DNA from: an uncultured Lachnospiraceae bacterium
Lineage (GTDB): Bacteria; Bacillota; Clostridia; Lachnospirales; Lachnospiraceae
Assembly: GCA_946549155.1 (NCBI GenBank)
Contig: CAMNQN010000217.1
Location: 1-5,357, forward strand
Direction: 5' to 3'
Length of the DNA: 5,357 nt
Under the pieces are notes generated by a model. It saw nothing but the letters and a program-made list of their open reading frames with translations. It had not been told where the DNA came from and ran no database searches. The translations under genes and the position numbers were made by a program. This document shows, piece by piece, positions 1 to 5,357 of this stretch (position 1 is the stretch's first letter; each line of letters starts with the position of its first letter).

Positions 1-911
1 TTGGCGTTGTTGTGCTGGGGTACGTCCCCAGGGTGGAGGACTGTGTGATTGAGAGCCGCCATCTGGGTCTGGTGCTGCCGGAGGAGATTCCAATGCTGAA
101 GGAAAGACTGCAGAAGCTGGCCCGGGTACTGGAGGAAACGCTGGATGTGGATGCCATAGTGGGTCTGGCAGAGCGTGCGCCGGATGTGCCGGAGGAGAAG
201 GATCCGGTTTATGGGTTTCGCCTGTCCAAACCGGTGCGCGTTGGCGTGGCAGAGGATGAGGCATTCTGTTTTTTTTATAAAGACAATTTCCGACTGCTGC
301 GAAAGATGGGGGCTGAGCTGGTGTTTTTTTCCCCGCTTCGGGACCGGCGGCTGCCGGAGGGCCTGGACGGCCTGCTTCTATACGGCGGTTATCCGGAGCT
401 GAAGGGCCGGGAGCTGGAAGCGAATGAGAGCATGAGGGCTTCCGTCCGGGATGCCATAAGGGAGGGGATGCCCTGTATGGCGGAGTGCGGCGGATTCATG
501 TATCTTCATGAGGAGATGGAGGATATGGATGGGCAGATGCGGCGGATGGCGGGAGTGATTCCCGGAAGGGTGTTCCGTACGCCCAGGCTGGCCCGCTTCG
601 GCTATGTGTATCTGGAAAGCCGGAAGGGAAGGGATTACGGAAAAATCCCGGCCCACGAGTTCCATTACTTCGATTCCACCAGCTGCGGGGAGGATTTTCT
701 GGCTTCCAAGCCGGTGGGGAAGAGAAGCTGGAGCTGTATCCATCAGGAGGGCCGATTGCTGGCGGGCTTTCCCCATTTTTATTACTATGGAAATCCCCGG
801 ATCCCGGAGGAGTTTTTGGAAAACTGCCGGGCATACCGGCAGGAGCAAAGAAAAGCCGGTGCTGCCGGGAAGGGAAGAACAGGCCGGAAAGTACGAGGAA
901 CGGAAAGATGA
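1..911 (+). CDS. cbiA: Cobyrinic acid a,c-diamide synthase (CbiA), 5'-truncated by the window edge
   Basis: ATP- and glutamine-dependent amidation of the a and c carboxylates of cobyrinate in the cytoplasm. The frame is open to the left edge (first full codon at base 3), so the GTG at 12 is not taken as a start. The visible part begins at the LGYVPR segment followed by ESRHLGL, which in this family joins the N-terminal ATP-binding domain to the rest. The family is usually about 450-460 residues, so roughly 150-170 N-terminal residues, including the P-loop, lie upstream. Numbering from base 12, the class I glutaminase domain starts near residue 75 (VRVGVAEDEAFCFFY). The nucleophile is C159 in ECGGFMYL, then come AHEFHYFD (215-220) and the probable catalytic H254 in AGFPHFYYYGNP. 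The last 27 residues form a Lys/Arg/Gly-rich tail. The TGA stop overlaps the cbiB start (ATGA), which suggests translational coupling. Identification is firm from these motifs and the neighbours. Confidence 0.95.
   Translation, partial: GVVVLGYVPRVEDCVIESRHLGLVLPEEIPMLKERLQKLARVLEETLDVDAIVGLAERAPDVPEEKDPVYGFRLSKPVRVGVAEDEAFCFFYKDNFRLLRKMGAELVFFSPLRDRRLPEGLDGLLLYGGYPELKGRELEANESMRASVRDAIREGMPCMAECGGFMYLHEEMEDMDGQMRRMAGVIPGRVFRTPRLARFGYVYLESRKGRDYGKIPAHEFHYFDSTSCGEDFLASKPVGKRSWSCIHQEGRLLAGFPHFYYYGNPRIPEEFLENCRAYRQEQRKAGAAGKGRTGRKVRGTER
895..898 (+). promoter_or_regulatory. Ribosome binding site for cbiB, inside the cbiA 3' end
   Basis: GAGG lies nine bases before the ATG at 908, within the last codons of cbiA. 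It is a modest Shine-Dalgarno match. With the ATGA stop/start overlap, it supports 908 rather than the in-frame ATG at 917 as the cbiB start. Confidence 0.5.
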
Positions 912-1930
912 ATCATATGATTGCCCTTGGGGCAGGATTTATTTTAGATTTGCTGCTGGGGGATCCCCGGTGGCTGTATCACCCGATCTGCCTGGTGGGG
1001 AATCTGATCGGAGCATTGGAAAAGAAAATTCGGGGGCTGTTTCCGAAAACCCCGAGGGGAGAGCTGGCGGGGGGATTTCTGGAGGTAGCGCTTGTCTGCG
1101 GAATTTGTTTTGGAGTCCCCTTTGCGGTCCTTCATTTTTTATACGGAATCCAGACCTTTGCGGGGCTGGCGCTGGAGACCTTCTGGTGCTGTCAGCTGCT
1201 GGCTGCCCGCTCCCTGCGGGATGAGAGCATGAAGGTGTACGACCGCCTGAAATGCGGCACCCTTGAGGAGGCCAGGCATGCGGTATCCATGATTGTGGGA
1301 AGGGATACGGCGGCTCTGACGGAAGCCGGCGTGACGAAGGCCGCAGTGGAGACGGTGGCGGAGAACACCTCCGACGGGGTGGTGGCCCCGGCATTTTATA
1401 TGGCCATTGGCGGTGTCCCGCTGATGTTTCTGTACAAGGGTATCAATACCATGGATTCCATGCTGGGCTATAAAAATGAGAAGTATCTCTACTTTGGACG
1501 CTGCGCCGCAAAGCTGGATGACGCGGTAAACTACCTTCCGGCCAGGATTTCCGGATGGATGATGGTGGCGGCCTCCGCGTTTTGCAGCTTAGGGCGGGAT
1601 GTACCTGGCGGAAAGGATAAGGAGGCGGCGGCATCCGGGAAGCTGTCCCCCGCTCAGGCAGCCAGGATATACCGGAGGGACCGGAGAAATCACGCCAGTC
1701 CCAATTCAGCCCAGACAGAGGCGGCTATGGCAGGCGCGCTGCAGGTGCAGCTGGCGGGAGACGCCTGGTATTTTGGCAAGCGGTACAAAAAGCCCACCAT
1801 CGGAGATGACATCCGTCCCATAGAGGCGGAGGATATCCCCAGAGCGAACCGACTGATGTATGGGACGGCGGCGCTGAGCGTGACGGTGTTTTTGTTGGTG
1901 CGTCTGGCGGTGGTGCTTCTGTGGAAGTAA
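908..1930 (+). CDS. cbiB: Adenosylcobinamide-phosphate synthase CbiB (called CobD in the aerobic-pathway naming)
   Basis: Integral membrane enzyme that joins the aminopropanol phosphate arm (supplied by the next gene product) to adenosylcobyric acid, giving adenosylcobinamide phosphate. The 340-residue length fits the CobD/CbiB family. Signature stretches in order are DLLLGDPRWLYHP (14-26), the VGRDTAALTEAGV block (130-142), AVETVAENTSDGVVAPAF (146-163), YKGINTMDSMLGYKNEKY (176-193), KLDDAVNYLPAR (202-213) and HASPNSAQTEAAMAGAL (262-278), followed by IGDD (298-301). Hydrophobic, probably membrane-spanning segments are near 54-80, 83-100, 158-176, 214-228 and 319-339. Residues about 230-250 (GGKDKEAAASGKLSP) are polar and look like a small extra linker before the conserved RRDRRNHASPNS region. 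The start at 908 overlaps the cbiA stop by four bases, implying coupled translation; the ATG at 917 is a less likely alternative. Confidence 0.95.
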   Translation: MNHMIALGAGFILDLLLGDPRWLYHPICLVGNLIGALEKKIRGLFPKTPRGELAGGFLEVALVCGICFGVPFAVLHFLYGIQTFAGLALETFWCCQLLAARSLRDESMKVYDRLKCGTLEEARHAVSMIVGRDTAALTEAGVTKAAVETVAENTSDGVVAPAFYMAIGGVPLMFLYKGINTMDSMLGYKNEKYLYFGRCAAKLDDAVNYLPARISGWMMVAASAFCSLGRDVPGGKDKEAAASGKLSPAQAARIYRRDRRNHASPNSAQTEAAMAGALQVQLAGDAWYFGKRYKKPTIGDDIRPIEAEDIPRANRLMYGTAALSVTVFLLVRLAVVLLWK

Positions 1931-1947
1931 AGGATCTATTTTGGGAG
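1931..1947 (+). promoter_or_regulatory. Competing ribosome binding sites that leave the cobD start uncertain
   Basis: Two purine-rich motifs sit here. AGGA at 1931-1934 is six bases before a TTG at 1941, which is good spacing for a TTG start. GGGAG at 1943-1947 is eleven bases before the in-frame ATG at 1959, which is rather long. The ATG is preferred because it puts the conserved HGG motif at residues 6-8, close to the N-terminus as usual in this family. The TTG start would add six residues (MGEREN) and cannot be excluded. Confidence 0.4.
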
Positions 1948-1958
1948 AGCGCGAGAAC

Positions 1959-3086
1959 ATGAAGAAGCATATACACGGAGGAAATGTCTACAAATATAAG
2001 GGATGTCTGGATTTTTCCGCCAACTGCAATCCGCTGGGAACGCCGGAGTCCGTAAAGCAGGCGGTTATCCGCAGCCTGGATATGGTGGCGGATTACCCGC
2101 AGGTGGGCTGCGGGGCCCTGAGGGAGGTTGTCGCGGAGTATGAAGAGGTGGACAGAGACTGGCTGATCTGCGGAAATGGTGCGGCGGACCTGATTTTTTC
2201 CCTCTGCCGGGCGGTTAAGCCGAAGCGGGCGCTGCTTCCCGCCCCCACCTTTGCAGAGTATGAGCAGGCGCTGCGGAGTGTGGACTGCGAAATCCAGTAT
2301 TATTATCTGCCGGGAGCCTGTGGGCCGGGGCGGGAAAACAGAACCCACAGTCCCGCCGCAGGGGACTTTGCCCTGCAGCAGGACTATCTGGATACGCTGC
2401 GGGACGGCATAGAGATTGCGTTCCTGTGCAATCCCAATAACCCCACCGGAATCCTCACAGAGCGTGAGTTTCTTTTGCGGGTGCTGGAGCGGTGCCGGGA
2501 GAGGCGGATTTTACTGGTGGTGGACGAATGCTTTCTGGATTTTGTAAAGGAGCCCGGGGCCTACACGCTGAAAGCGCAGCTGTCTGAATATGATAACCTG
2601 TTTCTTCTGAAAGCCTTTACGAAGCGCTACGCCATGGCGGGCGTCCGGCTGGGCTACGGCCTGACCGGGAACCGGAGGCTGCTGGAACAGATGGAGCTGA
2701 TGACGCAGCCCTGGAATGTCTCCTCCCTGGCCCAGGCGGCGGGGATTGCTGCTCTGGGGGAGCGGGAGTATGTGGAGAGAGGGCGCTGTCTGGTATTTCA
2801 GGAGAAGGAATACCTGATGAGGGAGATGAAAGGGCTGGGACTGGAGGTGTACCCTTCCCAGGCCAACTATATTTTTTTCCAGGGCCCGGAGACGTTATTT
2901 GAGGAATGTGTAAAGAAGGGGCTTCTGATTCGGGACTGCGGCAATTATGAGGGACTGCGGGCCGGATTTTACCGGGTGGCCGTGAAAAAGCATGAGGATA
3001 ATAAACGGCTGATTGCGGGGCTGAAGGAAATTTTGGCGCCGGATACTGGAAATGAAGCAAATTGTGGAGAATTACGGAGGCGATAA
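1959..3086 (+). CDS. cobD: L-threonine-O-3-phosphate decarboxylase (CobD of Salmonella, CobC in the aerobic naming)
   Basis: PLP-dependent, aminotransferase fold type I enzyme that decarboxylates L-threonine phosphate to (R)-1-amino-2-propanol phosphate, the linker later attached by CbiB. From the ATG at 1959 it is 375 residues. Visible motifs are HGGNVY (6-11), LDFSANCNPLG (17-27), CGNGAADLIF (71-80, cofactor phosphate cup), PAPTFAEYEQAL (94-105), CNPNNPTG (157-164), VDECFLDF (188-195, D189 contacts the PLP ring nitrogen), and FTKRYAMAGVRLGYG (220-234) with the Schiff-base K222. R339 in GFYRVAV is the probable substrate-carboxylate arginine. HGG, FSAN.NPLG and PTFAEYEQ mark it as the cobalamin enzyme rather than histidinol-phosphate aminotransferase. 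Residues about 117-135 look like an extra loop of some 14 residues compared with Salmonella CobD as I remember it; this loop is encoded by a strong inverted repeat. The gene lies 28 bases after cbiB and 3 bases before cobQ, so it is clearly in the same operon. The start is uncertain (TTG at 1941 possible). Confidence 0.93.
   Translation: MKKHIHGGNVYKYKGCLDFSANCNPLGTPESVKQAVIRSLDMVADYPQVGCGALREVVAEYEEVDRDWLICGNGAADLIFSLCRAVKPKRALLPAPTFAEYEQALRSVDCEIQYYYLPGACGPGRENRTHSPAAGDFALQQDYLDTLRDGIEIAFLCNPNNPTGILTEREFLLRVLERCRERRILLVVDECFLDFVKEPGAYTLKAQLSEYDNLFLLKAFTKRYAMAGVRLGYGLTGNRRLLEQMELMTQPWNVSSLAQAAGIAALGEREYVERGRCLVFQEKEYLMREMKGLGLEVYPSQANYIFFQGPETLFEECVKKGLLIRDCGNYEGLRAGFYRVAVKKHEDNKRLIAGLKEILAPDTGNEANCGELRRR
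2307..2361. repeat. Imperfect inverted repeat inside cobD
   Basis: Perfect 7-base arms CTGTGGG (2318-2324) and CCCACAG (2344-2350) flank a 19-base loop. The stem extends outward through CGGGA (2311-2315) with TCCCG (2351-2355) past a two-base bulge (GC, 2316-2317). It continues with CTGC (2307-2310) and GCAG (2358-2361) past a second bulge (CC, 2356-2357), giving 16 base pairs in all. A competing pairing, GGCGGGA (2329-2335) with TCCCGCC (2351-2357), is also perfect. The repeat encodes the apparent loop insertion of CobD and keeps the frame. Origin is unknown: an absorbed palindromic element is possible, GC-rich chance is the alternative. Confidence 0.5.
2358..2376. repeat. Short inverted repeat directly after the larger one in cobD
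   Basis: GCAGGG (2358-2363) and CCCTGC (2371-2376) are perfect complements around a seven-base spacer. It shares GCAG with the outer right arm of the preceding repeat, so the two stems would compete in RNA. There is no T run after it, so it is not an intrinsic terminator. It may belong to the same inserted segment or be chance. Confidence 0.35.
3076..3080 (+). promoter_or_regulatory. Strong ribosome binding site for cobQ
   Basis: GGAGG ends nine bases before the ATG at 3090 and lies within the last codons of cobD. It is the best Shine-Dalgarno match in the window and fixes the cobQ start. Because it is inside the upstream gene, ribosomes finishing cobD pass over it, so coupled translation is likely. 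Confidence 0.75.
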
Positions 3087-3089
3087 TCT

Positions 3090-4598
3090 ATGGCGAAGGC
3101 GATCATGGTACAGGGAACCATGTCCAATGCGGGCAAGAGCCTGCTGGCGGCTGGGCTGTGCAGAATTTTTAAGCAGGACGGATACCGGGTGGCTCCCTTT
3201 AAATCCCAAAATATGGCCCTCAATTCCTACATCACGGAGGAGGGGCTGGAGATGGGGCGGGCCCAGGTGATGCAGGCGGAGGCGGCAGGCATCGCGCCCT
3301 CTGTCCTGATGAATCCCATCCTTTTGAAGCCCACCAACGACGTGGGCTCCCAGGTGATTGTAAACGGCGAGGTGCTGGGCACCATGAGCGCCAGAGACTA
3401 TTTTCAATATAAGAAAAAGCTGGTGCCGGAGGTAATGAAAGCCTATGAGACGCTGGCGACCCGGAACGATATCATTGTGATTGAGGGGGCAGGAAGCCCT
3501 GCGGAGATTAATCTGAAGGAAGAGGATATCGTGAACATGGGGATGGCGAAGCGGGCGGGGGCGCCTGTGCTTCTGGTGGGAGACATTGACCGGGGCGGCG
3601 TGTTCGCTCAGCTGATCGGCACGGTGGAGCTGCTGGAGGAGGATGAGAGGGCCATGGTAAAGGGCCTGATTATCAATAAATTCCGGGGAGACAAAACGAT
3701 TCTGGATCCGGGAGTGGAGATGCTGGAGCAGCGAAGCGGCATACCGGTGGTGGGAGTGGCCCCCTACCTGCAAATCCAGGTGGAGGACGAGGACAGCCTG
3801 ACGGAGCGCTTTTCGCGCAAAGATACGGTGGGACTGATTGATATCGCGGTGATCCGGGTTCCCAGGATCTCCAATTTCACGGACTTTAACCCGTTGGAGA
3901 CGATCCCCGGGGTGTCCCTGCGATACGTAAAATATCCGGGGGAACTGAAAAATCCTGATATGATTATCCTGCCGGGTACCAAAAACACCATGGAGGATCT
4001 GCAGTGGATGCGGGAGAGCGGCATGGAGGCAGCGGTTTTGAAGGAGGCTTCCAGAGGCAAGCTGATTTTCGGCATCTGCGGCGGATATCAGATGCTGGGG
4101 GAGCAGTTAAGCGATCCCTTCCAGGTGGAAGCAGGGGGAACTCTGCGGGGAATGGGATTGCTGCCTATGGACACGGTATTTGCCAGGAGCAAAACCAGGA
4201 CCAGAGTACATGGCCGTTTCAGGTCGTTTAGCGGAGAACTGGAGCCCTTAAGCGGCGTGGAGCTGGAGGGGTATGAGATTCACATGGGAGAGAGCGTCCT
4301 GAAGGGGGAGGCCCAACCCGCCACGGAGATTTCTGACCAGGTCAGCGGGAGCCGGAAGCCCGACGGCGCTTACCGGAACAATGTCTGCGGTACCTACGTG
4401 CATGGAATCTTTGACCGGGAGTCGGTGGTGGAAGCGGTGCTGACAATTCTTGGAAAGAAGAAGGGTGTGGACATCAGTGAAATGACAGGGATGGATTTCG
4501 CTGCGTTTAAGGAGACGCAGTATGATATTCTGGCGGCGGAGCTGCGCAGACACCTGGATATGAAAAAAATTTATGAGATACTGGAGCAGGGAATCTAA
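3090..4598 (+). CDS. cobQ: Cobyric acid synthase (CobQ, equivalent to CbiP)
   Basis: Cytoplasmic glutamine-dependent amidotransferase that amidates the b, d, e and g side chains of adenosylcobyrinic acid a,c-diamide to give adenosylcobyric acid. Its 502 residues match the usual length of about 480-510. The N-terminal synthetase domain carries the variant P-loop MVQGTMSNAGKSLLAAG (6-22), PFKSQNMALNSY (36-47), EGAGSPAEINL (132-142), and VGDIDRGGVFAQL (163-175) followed by INKFRGD (195-201). A linker leads to the class I glutaminase domain: LPGTKNT (294-300), nucleophile C330 in FGICGGYQMLG, the GYEIHMG strand (394-400), and catalytic H438 in GTYVHGIFD. DIDRGG and YEIHMG separate it from the related CbiA. 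All key residues are present. The ATG at 3090 is set by GGAGG nine bases upstream and by the immediate start of the conserved N-terminus. It begins three bases after the cobD stop. cobQ and cbiP are names for the same function; the anaerobic-type neighbours would favour cbiP. Confidence 0.97.
   Translation: MAKAIMVQGTMSNAGKSLLAAGLCRIFKQDGYRVAPFKSQNMALNSYITEEGLEMGRAQVMQAEAAGIAPSVLMNPILLKPTNDVGSQVIVNGEVLGTMSARDYFQYKKKLVPEVMKAYETLATRNDIIVIEGAGSPAEINLKEEDIVNMGMAKRAGAPVLLVGDIDRGGVFAQLIGTVELLEEDERAMVKGLIINKFRGDKTILDPGVEMLEQRSGIPVVGVAPYLQIQVEDEDSLTERFSRKDTVGLIDIAVIRVPRISNFTDFNPLETIPGVSLRYVKYPGELKNPDMIILPGTKNTMEDLQWMRESGMEAAVLKEASRGKLIFGICGGYQMLGEQLSDPFQVEAGGTLRGMGLLPMDTVFARSKTRTRVHGRFRSFSGELEPLSGVELEGYEIHMGESVLKGEAQPATEISDQVSGSRKPDGAYRNNVCGTYVHGIFDRESVVEAVLTILGKKKGVDISEMTGMDFAAFKETQYDILAAELRRHLDMKKIYEILEQGI
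4333..4345. repeat. Small perfect palindrome within cobQ
   Basis: CTGACC and GGTCAG form perfect six-base arms around a single central A. It lies in the part of cobQ encoding the variable stretch between the GYEIHMG and GTYVHGIFD motifs, where sequence is little constrained. It could be an operator-like site, but its position deep in a coding region makes chance more likely. Confidence 0.3.
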
Positions 4599-4603
4599 GA
4601 AAC

Positions 4604-4611
4604 AGGGGGAG
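4604..4611 (+). promoter_or_regulatory. Ribosome binding site that decides the cbiC start
   Basis: AGGGGGAG runs up to three bases before the ATG at 4615; its AGGGGG core is five bases away. This selects 4615 over the in-frame ATG at 4573, which lies inside cobQ and has no comparable motif before it. Confidence 0.7.
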
Positions 4612-4614
4612 CCT

Positions 4615-5253
4615 ATGAAAGTAGAATTGGAAAATGTAAAACCGATGGAAATAGAAGCCAGAAGCTTTGAAATTATCACGGAGGAGCTGGGGGATACCCC
4701 GCTGATTCCGGGAACAGAGCTGATCGTGAAGCGCTGTATCCACACCAGCGCGGACTTTGACTACGCAAAAAATCTGTATTTTTCAGAAAACGCGGTGGAG
4801 AAGGCCATGGAGGCTATCCGGGGCGGCGCCTGTATCGTGACGGACACTCAGATGGCCCGGGCAGGAATCAATAAAAAAGCGCTGGCCCGCTTCGGGGGCG
4901 AGGTATATTGCTTTATGTCCGACGAGGATGTGGCAAAAACAGCCAAAAGGGAGGGCAGCACCAGGGCCACAGCCAGCATGGACAAGGCGGCAGGGTTGGA
5001 TAAAAAGCTGATTTTTGCCATCGGAAACGCTCCCACCGCCCTGGTGCGCCTCTATGAGCTGATCCGGGAAGGAAGACTGCACCCGGAGCTGATCATCGGC
5101 GTGCCGGTGGGGTTTGTGAATGTGGTACAGGCCAAGGAACTGATTATGGAGACGGAGGTCCCCTGCATCGTGGCCCGGGGACGGAAGGGCGGCAGCAATA
5201 TCGCGGCCTGCATCTGCAATGCACTGCTGTATATGCTGGATAACCGCAGATAA
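4615..5253 (+). CDS. cbiC: (Cobalt-)precorrin-8 methylmutase CbiC (CobH in the aerobic pathway)
   Basis: Moves the C-11 methyl group of (cobalt-)precorrin-8 to C-12, producing (cobalt) cobyrinate, the substrate of CbiA. The 212 residues match the family length. Diagnostic features are PMEIEARSFEIITEEL (10-25) at the N-terminus, then KRCIHTSADFDYA (39-51) with H43 at the position of the catalytic histidine known from CobH. After these come GACIVTDTQMARAGI (71-85), STRATASM (115-122) with R118, IGNAPTAL (136-143), IGVPVGFVNVVQAKE (161-175) and RGRKGGSNIAAAI-like residues (188-200). The start at 4615 is preferred to an in-frame ATG at 4573 because of the AGGGGG motif just upstream and because the extra 14 residues overlap cobQ and do not resemble the family. 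It follows cobQ by 16 bases. Its reaction precedes CbiA, so gene order does not follow pathway order. Confidence 0.96.
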   Translation: MKVELENVKPMEIEARSFEIITEELGDTPLIPGTELIVKRCIHTSADFDYAKNLYFSENAVEKAMEAIRGGACIVTDTQMARAGINKKALARFGGEVYCFMSDEDVAKTAKREGSTRATASMDKAAGLDKKLIFAIGNAPTALVRLYELIREGRLHPELIIGVPVGFVNVVQAKELIMETEVPCIVARGRKGGSNIAACICNALLYMLDNRR

Positions 5254-5357
5254 AACGGGGCTGTTCGTGTTTTGTTAATTACCCGGACGCAGGATGAAGC
5301 GAGACGGCAGGGCCACATACCTCTGGAAAATAGCTCCGGATGCCAAGAAAAACTAAG
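5254..5357. other. Unassigned 104-base stretch after cbiC up to the window edge
   Basis: No gene, tRNA or clear terminator can be supported. The frame in phase with cbiC stays open from its TAA to the window end. A TTG at 5272 could start a peptide beginning LLITRTQDEARR, but its best Shine-Dalgarno candidate (ACGGGG, 5255-5260) is eleven bases away and I recognise no family. A 20-codon ORF from an ATG at 5294 to the TAA at 5354-5356 lacks a spaced ribosome binding site. In RNA, 5322-5327 could pair with 5335-5340 (six pairs, one G-U) around a seven-base loop, but no U run follows. Transcription may continue to further genes. Confidence 0.4.

Noticed and set aside
15..31. Inverted repeat CTGGGG/CCCCAG at the left edge as a regulatory hairpin
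   Set aside because: It encodes the conserved LGYVPR segment of CbiA and has only six base pairs, so chance within constrained coding sequence is the simplest reading.
269..330. T runs in cbiA (eight T at 269-276, seven T at 324-330) as slippage or frameshift sites
   Set aside because: The frame is intact through both, the encoded residues (CFFY, VFFS) fit the family, and no overlapping alternative frame looks real.
604..1224. Open frame of about 206 codons spanning the cbiA/cbiB junction in another frame
   Set aside because: It overlaps two genes with clear catalytic motifs, is Gly/Ser/Arg-rich, and has no ribosome binding site or recognisable domain.
3072..3773. Long antisense open frame opposite cobQ
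   Set aside because: It is His/Arg/Leu-rich low-quality sequence typical of the reverse strand of a GC-rich gene, lies wholly within cobQ, and shows no family motif.
4573..4614. In-frame ATG at 4573 as the cbiC start, overlapping cobQ by 26 bases
   Set aside because: There is no ribosome binding site before it, the added residues do not look like the family N-terminus, and the ATG at 4615 has AGGGGG just upstream.
5285..5351. Short stretches resembling 23S rRNA (GGACGCAGGA at 5285-5294 and TGCCAAGAAAA at 5341-5351), suggesting an rRNA fragment
   Set aside because: Both are about ten-base matches recalled from memory, the bases between them do not match, and the spacing seems too short. A true rRNA piece would match over its whole length.
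5294..5356. Possible 20-codon gene (ATG at 5294, TAA at 5354-5356)
   Set aside because: It has no ribosome binding site at a usable distance, no recognisable features, and an ORF this short is expected by chance.
5254..5357. Cobalamin riboswitch for a downstream gene
   Set aside because: GCCAC at 5312-5316 continues as ATACC, not as the B12-box consensus (GCCACTG), and the other conserved riboswitch blocks are not seen on either strand.

Overview
This window is a tightly packed, single-direction (+) cluster of five late-stage cobalamin (vitamin B12) biosynthesis genes. In order they are cbiA (3' part only), cbiB, the threonine-phosphate decarboxylase gene (cobD in Salmonella naming), cobQ (also called cbiP) and cbiC. 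The sequence is visibly GC-rich, has strong GGAGG-type ribosome binding sites, and the proteins look like those of anaerobic Firmicutes. A member of the Clostridia, possibly Lachnospiraceae, is my best guess. That placement is inference from protein style, not from a marker gene.

Layout: bases 1-911 hold the C-terminal two thirds of CbiA, including its glutaminase domain; the start lies upstream of the window. cbiB (908-1930) overlaps cbiA by four bases (ATGA). A 28-base gap leads to cobD (1959-3086, possibly starting at a TTG at 1941). Three bases separate it from cobQ (3090-4598), and 16 more bases lead to cbiC (4615-5253). The final 104 bases (5254-5357) hold no gene I can support and no convincing terminator, so the transcript may continue. 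There is no promoter or riboswitch in view; if the operon has a cobalamin riboswitch it should lie upstream.

How the genes work together: CbiC turns (cobalt-)precorrin-8 into cobyrinate, CbiA amidates the a and c side chains, and CobQ amidates b, d, e and g after adenosylation to give adenosylcobyric acid. CobD makes (R)-1-amino-2-propanol phosphate from L-threonine phosphate, and CbiB attaches it to form adenosylcobinamide phosphate. The corrinoid adenosyltransferase, the threonine kinase, the early ring-building enzymes and the nucleotide-loop enzymes (CobU/CobS/CobT) are not in the window.

I see no undescribed system here. The most unusual item is a strong imperfect inverted repeat inside cobD (2307-2361). 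It coincides with what looks like an extra loop of about 14 residues in the protein, as if a small palindromic element had been absorbed in frame.
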